From Hemibagrus wyckioides (Eukaryota; Chordata; Actinopteri; Siluriformes; Bagridae): a DNA stretch of 64,000 nucleotides. The stretch's first letter is position 1. Each line of letters opens with the position of its first letter. The notes under the pieces were generated by a model. That model ran no database searches. It was not told where the DNA came from and saw nothing but the letters and a program-made list of their open reading frames with translations. The position numbers were made by a program, and so were the translations under genes. The stretch lies in contig NC_080711.1 in assembly GCF_019097595.1 (NCBI RefSeq), forward strand, positions 17,558,928 through 17,622,927. Direction: 5' to 3'. Shown here piece after piece: positions 47,830 to 61,236 of this stretch.

Positions 47830-49335
47830 CTTGTGTAACTGTAGGTATGATGTCAGTATAGGAACTATATGTTCTATATAGTGAAAACATGCAATTTTGT
47901 AAAACTTATTAGCTAAACATTCTATTTCTCTATGTACTGTGATGGCATGTGCTTCTTTAACCACAAAAAAGCTCACTGGGATGAAAAATCTCTTTTGCAA
48001 GAGCATCCTGGTGAAGATGAGCAGCAGCACGGTTCGTGTTGGGTTGAACTAATACACATACACAAACATCAGATAAGTTCAATCAAATGAGGATGTAATA
48101 AAATGTGTATGGAGAAGGATCTCAAAATCAGTCCCTAACTGAATCAAGCTTCTACAGCCAGAGGTTTCTGTTTCCAAATCATTTATAATCACTTTAAAGG
48201 CATCCAATGAGATCAGCTCCTGAAGTTTCAGCTCATTTTGCAAGTTATTCCAGGCAGCAGGAGCAGCGAATTTAAGCGCCTTTTCTTCCCCAGTTCAGTG
48301 CACACCATTGAAACAGACAGTAAGAGGAATTCCTGAGAGCTGAAGGCTGTAGCTTCCTAAAAAATGTTTTTTTCTTTTAAATACACATGTAGGTCCATCC
48401 AACATGAGTATAATGATGAGTGAGGGTTTAAAAGTTTGTGGTGAACCTCACAGCTCCAACCTAAAACAGTGTCCGAAGCATGTAGACACTGAGAAGACTC
48501 ATGTGTATAGAAAAGCCTCCCGGGAAGCTCGTGTGACAGCCGGTTTTCAGCTCTAATAGCAAGAGCGATGGTGAAGTACGTCAGTTGTTTAAGGTATTTA
48601 AATGATGGGAAACATTTTGAGTATCCATGAATAAGTAAGCACATTTCAAGCGAGAGAATGGTCAGCTTCAGCCGAGGCACGGTGTCTTTAATAAGGAGGT
48701 AAAAGCAGGCTGAATGCTAGCGGGGAGAACTAGGGTCCACCAGGACTGTAAGTACTGAGCATGCCCTTTTCACCGGGTGGCATTAAGACCGCAGTGAGCC
48801 AGCCCTCGGAGCTGTTTGTGGCCAGATGGGAGAAGGGCTTATGACATGTGAAAAGTAGACGCTCATAAATCTCATTAGAGCATCTGCTAAAGCTGGAAGC
48901 CTCCAACACTTAGTGTGTACACAAGGGGAAGCTTGTGTCTGTGAGCCGTTCACCATTAATGGTGTTGCGTGTGGGCCCGTGGTCAAGGCTGAACCTCTGT
49001 TGCCCTCAGACTCTTCTAATTAGGGTTTTGTAGAGCAATCGCTCGGCTTTTCTTTCTGCCTGCATCTGTCTTTGTTGGCATATGAGTCAGCACAGAGAAT
49101 TCCCAGAGACTCGGTCAGGATACATCTGGGGAATTGGCACAGTTCCTCTAATGAGGTCTAATCTGATTTAGTGTTGTTTTGTGGCTCTCTGCGTCCTATG
49201 GCCATAGTGTATAGTAGCCACAGAGCCACATGTGAGCTTTGCATCTAGCCACGTTCTGCTCGGTTTCATCAGGGTTTTCACGTGTTCCTGTTGTATGTGA
49301 AAACATCACCTGTCATCAGTGCACCTTAAATAATC
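47830..49335 (+). other. tnrc6c: Intron 3 with a possible conserved block
   Basis: No exon recognised. The stretch at about 48720-49130 is high-complexity, free of visible repeats and contains TCTAATTAGGG. It stands out as a candidate conserved non-coding element; conservation was not tested. Confidence 0.35.
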
Positions 49336-49339
49336 TGAT

Positions 49340-49800
49340 GCTTCATCCCAAATCGCCTACTTATGCACTACTATACGCTATAAATAGTGTGAGTATTGTG
49401 TCTGAAAATTCCACCAAATACCCACACAATGCACTTATTCAACTAAAATGAACAAACATGGAATGCTGGACACTTCATGCGCTTAACACTCACACTTAGT
49501 GGAAGAGGGGCGGAGCTACCAGGCAAAAATTTTCTGACGGCATTCTGGTGGACAAGACATCTTACAAATGTCTTTTAAATGAGCTCAGGCACATTGTGTG
49601 TGTGATTTTTTCAACATTTTAAAAATTCACCTTTTTCTGCTGGAGCGCCATCGCATTACATGCATTTCACGTCATGTGCCAAAGCCTGAGAAACGGCTTG
49701 TGCGTCTGATTGATAAAAAAAATACGTTAGCGTTCCGTACATTCATACACTGGAGTGCACAGTGTGCAGAAGGTCATTTGGAGTTCAGCTGTAGTTAAAA
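49340..49800. mobile_element. hAT-like non-autonomous element, copy 2 (tentative class)
   Basis: ATCCCAAATCGCCTACTTAT, ATAGTGTGAGTATTGTGTCT, CATGGAATGCTGGACACTTC and GTGGAAGAGGGGCGGAGCTA parallel the copy at 32470-32912 in order. Both copies are decayed and non-coding. Confidence 0.55.
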
Positions 49801-51384
49801 AGTTCTTTGCCTTGGTGGATGTGTGTAGTGCAGCAGCTGCTGACATAGAATCTCCTCATGGCCAAGAAACTACTATGATTAATAAAAAATCTAAAATACA
49901 GTATTGCTAACTGAGAGTGTTAAAGTATAATATTGGAGAACTGATTTCCATGAGCACCAGCAACCCATATTCTCTTCTTAACCTCAGTCATTGAGCAGTA
50001 GGCATTCGTTCGTTTTCAGGTCGTCTGTCCATCCATCTGCGTGGAAACCTAGTGACAAGAAGGATTGGATGTCTCAGCACTGGCATTGAGTTTTTTTTTT
50101 TTTTTTAATTCTGCACAGAATCTGAAGCATTTTAAGCTACTTAAGATTTTTTTAATAGGTTTAATGAATGTAAAAGGGTTGTCGCTGAAGACGCTATTAA
50201 TACCTCGTTGCTGCAGCTTACATTACTGTTACTGCTGGTTTCATTATGAGCTGTAAATATTAAGATATTGTTTGTTTGTTTTTTTTGATGTGCTGCATGT
50301 GTACTTGGATGTGAAATTCATTTATTTTTTTTGGAAGACCTTATCTGCTCTGGGCTGTCTCAAGAATACACAATCACACACACACACAAGCAGAGCCATT
50401 GAGAAAATGGAGAGCAGTGAGCAGAGGGAAGCCAGGAGAAAGTGAAGGTCGTGTTATGAGAATGAGCAACCCTGACACAGCTGACAGAGCGAGACTATAG
50501 GTGTTTGTTGTCCTGTGAATCCTGCCAGAGTGAAGATGTGTAAGGAGGGAACGGCGTGAAAGAGTGAGAACACGCTCTGCTTTCCTGCCTTCATTCTCTC
50601 CAGGGTTTTGGCAGGTGCACTGCTCAGAGGACCTCATGTTTCGCCAGGAGACAAAGTGAGCTCCTTTACTCCTGCTAACTCCTCCACGCTTATACTCCGT
50701 CACCTTTACATTTTTTTTGTCATCTTGTTAATTCATTAAAAAAAAAAAAAACTGGGTTCAAGCCGTAATTAGGTTGGGTAGATTGGTTTGATTCAGGTAT
50801 TGACATATATTAGTGTTTAACCATAATATAGACAGAATCTCGAGATGTTCCTCATCTTCAAGCTTTGTCTAAGAGTTGCACGTTGTAGCTCTTTAGCTTT
50901 GTCATTTGCGGCTGTATTTGAGGGCATCAGTGGGGATCTCGGCGAGAGCAGCCATGCCTATTGAACGCTGCTAAAGTGGCTGAAATGACCACATAACTAC
51001 CAGCCTCCTCCAATCAGCCTTCCATTTTTACCCTTTCTATTTTGGATGACACAGGCATCGCATGCAAATTCTCCCTGCTGATGAACGGTGGCTTCATTTC
51101 TAAGCCAAACCCAAAGCACGGCATGCGCTATCGCAGTTTATGATCAACACACACACGTTCCGATTAAAATAACTGTTCTGCGCAACGTGATGGAGTTCGG
51201 TTTGCACCAAACTCGAGGATTCAATGACATGTTTGACTGAATGACTAGCAAAGTGCCAAATACAGGGACAAACCATTCAGGGTTTTAGCTTTAACCCTTT
51301 AGTGTGCAGCCCCAGAAAAAATGGTAGCTAATGTAACATTATTATCCTCTTTAACAGAAGCTCAGGGTTTCAGTTAAGAAATGT
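49801..51384 (+). other. tnrc6c: Intron 3, unassigned
   Basis: Contains poly-T at 50091-50106 and a short CA run at 50376-50388. A high-complexity block at about 50880-51130 carries the POU octamer ATGCAAAT and CCAATCA. The minus frame at 50374-50703 has no known domain. Confidence 0.4.
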
Positions 51385-51389
51385 CTTGC

Positions 51390-51846
51390 ATTCAATTCAA
51401 TGCAATTGATTTGTATAGAGCCTTTTACAGTGGACATTGTCTCAAAGCAGCTTTACAAAAGAAGATAAACAGAGAAAGGAGAGGGGAAAAAATTAATAAA
51501 TAACTAGAAATAAAAATAAATTATTAAATTAAATTATTGAACTATTTTATCCTTATTTTATCTTATCCCTAATGAACAAGCCTGTGGCGACAATGGCAAG
51601 GGAAAACTCCCTGTGATGATATGAGGAAGAAACCTTAAGAGGAACCAGGCTCAGAAGAGAACCTCATCCTCATTTGGGTGATACTGGACAGTAAATAATG
51701 TAACTGATTAATGTCCTTTCTACAACAGCGACCAATGGCCCATGAGGAACTATTAGGTCAGTGTAGTTTCTGAGGTCATTATAGACACTAATTCCTTGCT
51801 GTCACAAGCTGACAGATGTAATGGCAGATCTGTGACGGTGTGAAAG
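51390..51846 (+). repeat. Family F copy, near full length
   Basis: It starts ATTCAATTCAATGCAATTGA, has GTATAGAGCCTTTTACAGTG, GTCTCAAAGCAGCTTTACAA, AATGAACAAGCCTGTGGCGA and GAGGAAGAAACCTTAAGAGG, and ends near GATCTGTGACGGTGTGAAAG. The nested copy at 54951-55352 is the reverse complement of the same order, which fixes both ends. The family is widespread in fishes; its class is unclear to me. Confidence 0.85.
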
Positions 51847-52379
51847 TCCCCAGTTAGGATTAAAAACGAGCGCTATAGCCTCAAAGTGTCTGAGTGAGTT
51901 TTTTTTTTTTTTTTTATCTAAGAAGACAAATATAACAGCTTTTGTTAGAGCTGCATAAGTTGCTATGACACTGAGATTTCTCAGATACTCTTCAGAGGTG
52001 CTTTAACACACAGGTGTCAGGGTGTTACACACGTGCTCTACATGTCAACGTTTTCAGCAGCAGACGGGGATTTTTTTTTTTTTTTTTCCAAGTTAATTTT
52101 AGTAACTGAGCAGATTGTTTCCTGCTCTGTTAATTACTTTTGAAGCGTGTTTGTGGACTGTTGTTAATTTGCAGCACAATCGTAGGGGATTGTTTTCCTC
52201 TTCCACTATTCTGTATCCTTAAACACAGTCGCTGCAATTGAAATAGTCCATTAAAGAGGAAAAATTCTGATCTCACAGACATTGGGAATTTTGCTCTTTT
52301 TTCTGGTATTCCAGATTCATGCGGTCAGATGAGTTGATGGACATAAAGTCGCTGCTTCATTGAGCTATTTGCTCGGAAT

Positions 52380-52572
52380 ATGGGACAGAATGGAATAGAA
52401 GCAGAATGGAATAAAAATGGACGAGAATAGAAATAGGAATGAAATGGAAACGGAATCGCATGGAATGGAAATGGGAGCGAATGGAATACAATGGGATAGA
52501 AACAGAATTGATTGGAATGGATTAGAATTTCATGGAATAGAAACAGAATGCAATGGAATAGAATACAATGCA
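52380..52572. repeat. Degenerate GGAAT/AGAATGGAAT satellite-like array
   Basis: About 190 bp are made of GGAAT, GAAT and AGAAA words in irregular order (for example AGAATGGAATAGAAGCAGAA), with many substitutions. The word resembles the GGAAT core of human satellites II/III, though common origin is not implied. Frames on both strands across it (IETECNGIEY on plus, FHSASIPFC on minus) are artefacts of the array. Confidence 0.8.
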
Positions 52573-54570
52573 AGTTGTTATTGTGTAGCTCTGCATTACA
52601 GTGAAAGTTGGAGCTCTGCTGCTGTTGGTATCAAGTCAGTTAACAGACACAGTAATATCAAAAGTACGAGTAAAAGTTTCCATACAGAGCAAACGGTTTT
52701 AGAAGTAGAAGTGCAAATACTTCACAGTCCTCGCTTATTTCCTGAACAAAACAAGTGACTACAGCTGAGTTTTAACTCCGTCACAGATAGAAAGCTGGAA
52801 TAAAGTGACTGCAGTTCTGATAAGCAGAGTTAAAAACAGTATACCTAATGAAGTGGGATTTTCCTGAAAGCTACGCTGCACTTCGGTGTAAGATGTGGTC
52901 CAGTCTAATACCATAGAACCTCTCTTCTGCATTGAGTTTCACATGATTAGGACTGATTAGAATGTTTAAATCTCTAGGTTGAATCCTAACTCCTGGAATT
53001 CTGACTTCTGTAACAGAAGGATGTGTCGTAGCACAAAAAAGGCTGTGTGCAAGTCCAGGAAAATAATCAGTGCAAAAATCAAGCATTTCTGCGATTATTT
53101 TCTCCAAGCAGCAGATCCAGATAGTGTTTCATTCCATTTGCCTTTTTTTTAATCAGAAGAAAAGTTCCTTATATAATTTAGGTTATAGCAGCTAAAGACC
53201 CTCTTTCCCTCACTATCTCTCTCTTCTTCTTACAAAAAGTCTGTCTCCTTACAGAAAATATCATTATATATATATTTTTTTCATTTGTTTATGAACACCA
53301 TCCGCCAATATTAATAATTAATAATAATAATAAAACTCTTGCAGTCTGATTTATTACTGCAGTATTTTCTAACTCTTCAAATCTTGTGGGGTTTTTTTTT
53401 TTTATTTGAAAAAGCAAATAGGGGTAAAATTGACCTAATTGCACTCTCCTATCATCGAGCGTTTCGAGTACGGAACGGCGTCGTGTTAATTGCAGACGGC
53501 CGCAGCGAGAGTCTCTTAGAGCCATCCCACGAGGCTCATCCCCGCTCGCTCCGGCTTCTCGTTTATCGAGTCGGTCCCGGCGTAACGGAGCTCAGAGCCT
53601 TTTCATCTCCTCTTTCATCTCTCTCTCTCTCTCGTTCGCATGCCTCCGAGAAAAACAGGCTTTAAATACAGCTGCGTTATTTAAGCTTGGCTAATTAAGA
53701 TCCTCAGACTTCTGCTCAGCGCTCTGAGGTTAAAGACAAACAATAAAAAGAGGGAAGAAATGGAAGCGCTGGCTCTCAGGCGCGTCTTGACGGTGATAAT
53801 GACGAGCTATAAAAAGGGTTTGGAAAGGATTTGCGTTTGGTGTGAATTTTTAAACACACACACAGAATGCACATTTCCAGTTTGCACTACCATTATTCAC
53901 TCAGAGAAAAAAGTACGTTTTCTTATCTGTACATTTCCCCACTTCCTTTTCCTTCATTATCCTCACCGCTTCAGCCTGAATGATTTGCCTTAACTGCCCC
54001 TGGATGTGATTGAAAATATTTGTTTTACTCATTTACAGCTTTTAATTGCTGTTTTAATCGACACCGCCTCGCCTCGTTTGGCCTTACAGACAGGATTTCA
54101 CGCTTTGTTTCCAAAAGTCTTTAAAAAAACCCTGTTCATTAGAAAGCTGCATCAGATATCACGCACACGGCCACGGGTTTGGTCTCTTCACCATCCGTGC
54201 GCATAAATCTAAATTTTTTTACACATTTCTCTCTGTGCTCACTAGAGTAGTTATTCACTGTTGGAGCTTTAGTTGTGTAATTTGTACCTGGATGATTCTC
54301 CTCCTGTGTTTTTCTCCGACAGTGAGTCTGATGATGAGTCTGTCCATTACAGCCAAGTGATTTCAAGCAGTTCTGTAAAGCCATGATGCATGATTTGGCA
54401 AGATTAGTAGATTTACACTAAAATGCTACAGCACTGATATTTCTAATTAATTAATTAATTTAATTTAGTATTTAATTTAGTTATTTTAGTTCTTTTTTTA
54501 GCGAGTTGTTGTTGTTGTCTTTCAGCTGCTCCATGTTGAGGGTCACCAGATATTTAATTTCGAGCCCTAA
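52573..54570 (+). other. tnrc6c: Intron 3 with a GC-rich unique block
   Basis: The stretch at about 53440-53720 is richer in CpG than its surroundings (GTTTCGAGTACGGAACGGCG, GAGTCGGTCCCGGCGTAACG) and is followed by a TTTAAATACAGC and CTAATTAAGATCC stretch. It has no repeats or domain-like frame and might be an enhancer or a small promoter. The rest is AT-rich with poly-T runs. Confidence 0.35.
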
Positions 54571-54575
54571 TACCT

Positions 54576-54616
54576 CACCCTACTGTTTTAACCCTTGGGG
54601 CTAAAACAGTAGGGTG
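54576..54616. repeat. Perfect 15-bp inverted repeat (hairpin)
   Basis: CACCCTACTGTTTTA at 54576-54590 pairs perfectly with TAAAACAGTAGGGTG at 54602-54616 around an 11-nt loop. It lies about 100 bp left of a Tc1-like element. A non-templated foldback or a small element is possible; the stem is too short for a canonical microRNA precursor. Confidence 0.85.
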
Positions 54617-54950
54617 AAACCCTCAGTGGCGGTATGCTTCCCTGCCCAGGATTTGAGCCCCACTGGGACAGTAGCTACTGCTCGGCTGCTTATACACTGC
54701 ACACTGGTCACTAAACACTGATCAGGCATTAAGACCACCTGCCTAATATTGTAGTGGTCCCCCTTTTGCTGCCAAAACAGCCCTGACCCTTCGAGGCATG
54801 GACTCCACTAGATCCCTGAAGGTGTGCTGTGGTATCTCGCACCAAGATTTTAGCAGCAGATCCTTTAAGTCCCGTAAGTTGCAAGGTGTGGCCTCCATGG
54901 ATTGGATTTTGTCCCACAGATGCTTGATTGGACTGAGATCTGGGGAATTT

Positions 54951-55352
54951 TGTCACACTGTCACAGATTTGTCAGCTTGTGACAGCAAGGAATTGTATTA
55001 TAGTGTCTATAATGAACTCAGAAACTACATTGACCTGAAAGTTCCTCATGGGCCCTTGATTGCTGTTGTAGAAAGTACATTAATTAGTCACATTTACATT
55101 ATTTACTGTCCAGTATCACCCAAATGAGGATGAGGTTCCCTTCTGAGCCTGGTTCCTCTCAAGGTTTCTTCCTCATATCATCTCAGGGAGTTTTTCCTCA
55201 CCACTATTGCTGTAGGCTTGTTCATTAGGGATAAAATAGTTTAATAATTTAATTCAATAATTTTTTTTTCTCCTTTCTCTGTTTCTCTTATTTTGTAAAG
55301 CTGCTTTGAGACCATGTCCATTGTAAAAGGCTCTATACAAATAAATTGAATT
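54951..55352 (-). repeat. Family F element nested in the family E transposon
   Basis: GAATTT is present on both sides (54945-54950 and 55353-55358), while an uninterrupted element would read GGGGAATTTGGAGGCC once. This fits a 6-bp target duplication. The insert reads as the reverse complement of the copy at 51390-51846, with CCTTTTACAATGGACATGGT-like end sequence on the minus strand. Confidence 0.85.
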
Positions 55353-55675
55353 GAATTTGGAGGCCAAGTCAACACCTCAAAGTCATGCTCATCAAACCAT
55401 TCCTGAACCATTTTTGCTTTGTGGCACAGTGCATTATCCTGCTGAAAGAGACCACAGCCATCAGGGAATACTGTTTTCATGAAAGGGTGTACATGGTCTG
55501 TAACAATGCTTAGGTAGGTGGCACAAAGCAACATCCACATGGATGGCAGGACACAGGGGTCCCCATGGGCATTAATGATCCTTGGCTGCCCATGACCCTG
55601 TCGCCAGTTCACCACTGTTCCTTCCATGGACCACTTTTGGTAGATACTGATCACTGCAGACCGGGAATACCCCAC
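55241..55675 (-). pseudogene. Tc1-like transposase pseudogene fragment
   Basis: The 144-codon minus frame holds SRSAVISIYQKWSMEGTVVN and WRQGHGQPRI (the HTH half), then jumps to DHVHPFMKTVFPDG, LFQQDNALCHKAKMVQEWFD and EVLTWPPNSI (around the second catalytic Asp). It then runs into the nested repeat, which supplies its unrelated last residues. The first catalytic Asp region is deleted. The remaining transposase C-terminus lies beyond the insertion, at about 54945-54750 minus. It cannot make an active enzyme. Confidence 0.85.
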
Positions 55676-55919
55676 AGCACTTGCAGGTTTGGAGATGCTC
55701 TGATCCAGTCATCTAGCCATCACTATTTGGCCCTTGTCAAACTCACTCAAATCCTTACGCTTGTCCATTTTTCCTGCTTCTAACACATCAACTTTGAGGA
55801 CAAAATGTTCACTTGCTGCCTAATATATCCCACCCACTAACAGGTGCCATGATGAGGAGATAATCAGTGTTATTCACTTCACCTCTCAGTGGTCAGAATG
55901 TGTTATGCCTGATTGGTGT

Positions 55920-56265
55920 ATATATACACATAGTTGCTCAATAAATGTTGGTTTAAACATTTATTTAGATCTGTACAAGGGCCATGTGTGATTTAGCTAC
56001 ATTTATTGTGTGTGTAGTGTGAACACAATCCGGACATGTGACCTACATTGTCATAATTTTTTCCCCCCAAAATACGTATTTTTTCTTGTTTAATCTCAAT
56101 AATTTGCTCATTGCAACTTAAGCACATGAAACAACATTTTATTCCTCCATCACCGTGCCAGTCCCATTGCATCGTGGGATAGTGCAGTGTTCATTGGCTC
56201 CATGCTGCAGAATCTCAGCAAAAGCAGTAGACCAATCTGAGTCATTTATTCAACCAAGAAAGTAT
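55920..56265 (+). other. tnrc6c: Intron 3, nothing recognised
   Basis: AT-rich sequence between a Tc1-like element and a (TC)n tract; nothing recognisable. Confidence 0.5.
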
Positions 56266-58017
<1,752 letters not shown>

Positions 58018-58021
58018 ATTT

Positions 58022-58022
58022 G

Positions 58023-58059
<37 letters not shown>
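58022..58059. repeat. (TG)n microsatellite
   Basis: About 18 uninterrupted TG units. Confidence 0.95.
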
Positions 58060-58129
58060 TATAGCCAGTTTAGCACACTCTCCCTCAGATTTCTGACTCC
58101 CTCCTTCTCTCCTTGAACCTCCCCTTGCT

Positions 58130-58330
58130 AACGCTGCTCCGTCATTGGCTGGGCACATGCAAGCTTCTCGAAGGCTCCTAGTAGGAAGGTTGAATCGGTC
58201 AGTTCATTGGACCGACACGCAGAATCGGAATTCTAAAAACCGAGGGATCCATTAGACGTACAGCCGATCAGTCCATCCGAGGACGTCTTCTGATTCCTGT
58301 CTCTTAATCTATAGTCAACAGGAACAAAAG
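58130..58330 (+). promoter_or_regulatory. Promoter-like block in intron 3 (tentative)
   Basis: Two ATTGG (inverted CCAAT) boxes, 58144-58148 and 58206-58210, lie in a block with raised CpG content (GACCGACACGCAGAATCGGA, ATTAGACGTACAGCCGATCA). It stands 2.6-2.8 kb upstream of the 60931 exon. An internal promoter is possible since shorter TNRC6 products starting further downstream are known, but no TSS or exon could be supported. Confidence 0.25.
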
Positions 58331-58349
58331 AACTGCTCAGACATGCAGA

Positions 58350-58567
58350 ATGCTGGAGAGAGAGCGATAGGGAAGAGAGAGAGATAGATATGGGGGATGG
58401 AGAGCAAGCAAGAGAGAGAGGGAGGGAGAGAGATAGGGGGATAGAGGGGGAGTAAGAGATCGAGTGAGAGAGGGAGGGGGAAGGGAAATAATGAGAGGTA
58501 GAGTGGAAAGGCGTTGTGTGTGTGTGAGAGGGTGCGACAGATAGAGAGAGGGGGAAAGAGGGGAGGG

Positions 58568-58605
<38 letters not shown>

Positions 58606-58650
58606 TGGAAAGAGGGTAGGGGGGTGTGTGAGAGAGAGAGAGAGAAATTA
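58350..58650. repeat. GA-rich low-complexity zone
   Basis: Purine-rich (GAGA, GGGGGA) sequence with one (GA)n run at 58580-58604 and TGTGTG insertions. It is followed by a CTCCTCCCCCTGCTGCTTCT pyrimidine tract. Frames across it (ERERER) are artefacts. Confidence 0.9.
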
Positions 58651-60930
58651 TGTGTGCAGGAGGACTCTCCTCCCCCTGCTGCTTCTCCTCTTGCTCGTGG
58701 CAGTCGGACTGAACTGGAATTAATAAGCGGCCAGCATCACCGCCTCAGGACCGAACCAGCCGACTCCGATGTCGTTGCTGTACATAGCGATTGTGACTGT
58801 GATACATCCTCACTTTAGCTTGTGTCACATGTGGCTTGCATTTATTTTTACCAATTTTTTTAAAAAAATAACTTTTCACAAATACCAAGATTTAAGAATA
58901 TAATAAAGGCAGTAAAGCATAAAACCATGCTTCGACAGTGAATTGTGTCCTAAATGATTCGGCTAAAAAACGAGTCCACCTGCACATCACACTTACCATT
59001 TTATTTGTACAAATCAGAAAGAATTATCATTTACTTAAACTCTTGAGTTTTCACCGATGCCAACAACACACTGAATCGTGTGACGTACTTCGAGCTCAGG
59101 TGCTGATGCTCTGATACCCTGCATTTCAGACTACTGTCCAGCCTTAATAGAAACCAGAGTGTGTGTATATATGGTGATTTACCGTAACTACCGCTGTGCT
59201 GTGGCTCTGCTATGAATTCTGGATAGTGTGTAGTAGGTTTTTTTTTTCTTACAAGTCCAAATGAAATGAGGCTTGAGGGCTTTGTGTTTGATACCACTTC
59301 CATCTGAACAGCTTATGTTGTTGGACTGTTAAGTAAGCATCATTCACACCAGTGAAGTTAAAAACTAAAGTTCCCACTACCTTTATCTGTCTCTGATGCT
59401 GCCGCTGTAGTGTGTGAGTAGAGGAATATTACCAGGAAATACCCGTGATACATCTCAGAGAAGCAAAATTCCTCTCGGCACTATTCATGCCTCTCCACTT
59501 TATTATGAATGCTGTTAAAATTTAATCATTCACATCACAATCGCGGTGACCCGATCAGCCAATCAGTGCAATGCATAAAATAATGCAGATAAACTTGTGC
59601 TTAATGTTCACATCTACCCAGTTTCAGCCCAGTCTTCGGTCAATCCTTAGCCACTAACTAACTCTCCCTACTCATGTAAAATCAACCAACACGTCATGTG
59701 AAGCTCTTCTCGGTCTGCTACTCCATGCAGCATCACAGAGCATGGTAACACATTGCTCAGTGACTCACAGTGGCCCTGTGGAGGAAGTTTACCAGCCCTC
59801 CCACCCTGACAGCACAGCTTCTCATAGACTTTGATCATGCCATGGTTCTTGGTGCCAAGCTGGTTTGAGTATTTCAGATACTGATGATCCCCTGAGATTT
59901 TATAGTGCAAAAAAAAATATCCAGAGTCAGATCTTTAAGTTTATGCTAAACATCAGAGAAGGACAAAGCAGATTGGTTTGAGCTGATAGGAAGGCTAGGG
60001 CAATTCAGGTCGAAACCCTGCAAGAGAGGAGCACAAATAGGTCAGACATTCTATTATCCAGCAGTGGTGAGCTGAAAAGCATCTCCGAACGCACAACATG
60101 TTGGCTGCAGTGAACGCAGGCTTTACCAAAACTGATTTCTGTTAATAAACTGCTCCACACTCGGCAGAAATGCAGCACAAAGTTTAGGTTTAGACATAAA
60201 CATTGATTTAAAAAACTTTATAATATATAAAAAATCTTGATAAGAATCTGGCAAAAAAAAAAAGAAAGAATTGGCTCGTTATTTGTTTTGTTGGTTGTAA
60301 AATTTGGAAATCGAGATGGAAAATGGCCACTAATCAGTCTCTGGACAGAAAGGAAACAAAGCAGAATTTCCTTGTATACTATGTTATTTCCATTTGCTGC
60401 TGTATGCGTGGATATGTGTAAAATTAGCAACACAGGCATTAAACGCTGTATTTTGTTTCATTGAAGCCTGTGTAATTCTAAGTGAATTTCTGATCACCTT
60501 TTCAAAATCTTTTCACGTTCCCACAATTTGACATGGATTTGTTTCCTCTCATAACAGTGGTCTCATTGACATGTTTAGGATCTATACACCCTCGGGCAGC
60601 AGCCAACTACATACACAGATATAGCTATAAAGAAAAACTAAAGCAGGAGCTTTAGTTATTTCATGCACCTTATTAATATTCATTTTTAGATCAAGTGATA
60701 TTTTTGGGTTGTGGCTTTTGGCATACAAATGTGTGTATTCTGAGGTTTCTGTAGGATTCCCCAAGTGAAGACCAAAAGCAACAGCCGAACCAAATTTTCA
60801 CCAAATTGAAGCCCAGTCTTCTGTCTCAACTCCACTTCTGTCTCCTGCGTCTCCCCTGATTCTTGAACTGACTCCTTTGCGCTTCGATTTTAACCAAATT
60901 ATCACTATCCTCTCTCGTCTTTGTTCACAG
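58651..60930 (+). other. tnrc6c: Intron 3, last part
   Basis: A mixed-composition patch at 58660-58815 contains a pyrimidine tract ending in CAG (acceptor-like) but no matching donor. The rest is AT-rich with no recognised element. The 3' end has a TCTCTCGTCTTTGTTCACAG acceptor for the next exon. Confidence 0.5.
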
Positions 60931-61236
60931 TGCCAGACTCTGCCAAGCCCAGCCCTGCCCCTCTTCCCTCTGCTAACCCCAGCACTACCAACCCCTCTGT
61001 GCCCTCGGCCAGCAGCAGTGGTGCCAATGGCAAGCGTGTGTCCTCCAGCACCCAGCAGCAACCGCAGTCAACAGTACAGCGCTACCCACCACGAGAGGTG
61101 CCACCACGTTTCCGCCAGCACGAGCACAAGCAGCTACTGAAGAGAGGACAACCTCTGCCTGCTGGGAGCCTCGCTGTTGTGCTGCCATCCTCAAGCAGCC
61201 CAACTGTGCAGTCCTTCCCCAGCCAGTCACACCCAG
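60931..61236 (+). CDS. tnrc6c: tnrc6c exon with PREVPPRFR / LLKRGQPLP block
   Basis: The acceptor TTGTTCACAG and donor CCCAG|GTCAGC bound a 306-nt exon. With the last base of the microexon it reads [18 protein letters not shown]..., a Ser/Pro/Thr-rich linker, NGKRVSSS, a QQQPQ run, then [18 protein letters not shown] and [13 protein letters not shown] (61081 to about 61175), and a second Ser-rich end. The PREVPPRFR...LLKRGQ block is a hallmark of the TNRC6 N-terminus. [10 protein letters not shown] is closest to what I recall of TNRC6C (RGQPLPTGTL), whereas [11 protein letters not shown] also resembles TNRC6A. No GW/WG Argonaute-binding repeats occur in this exon; they are expected in the following exons, outside the window. 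It ends in phase 1. Confidence 0.94.

Larger units (their letters stand above)
54715..55919 (-). mobile_element. Family E Tc1-like transposon with nested insertion
   Basis: Ends are the family E inverted repeats: ATCAGGCATTAAGACC at the left (decayed) and GTTATGCCTGATTGGTGT at the right, beside a TA. The minus strand codes for a broken transposase. It is split by a family F insertion and an internal deletion near 55557, where the HTH part joins the catalytic part. Compared with the copy at 42634-43173, this one keeps the catalytic half. Confidence 0.9.

Noticed and set aside
58514..58723. A frame ending in a signal-peptide-like leucine run (LLPLLLLLLL)
   Set aside because: The leucines come from a pyrimidine-rich stretch after GA repeats, the frame ends a few codons later, and no downstream exon or donor was found.
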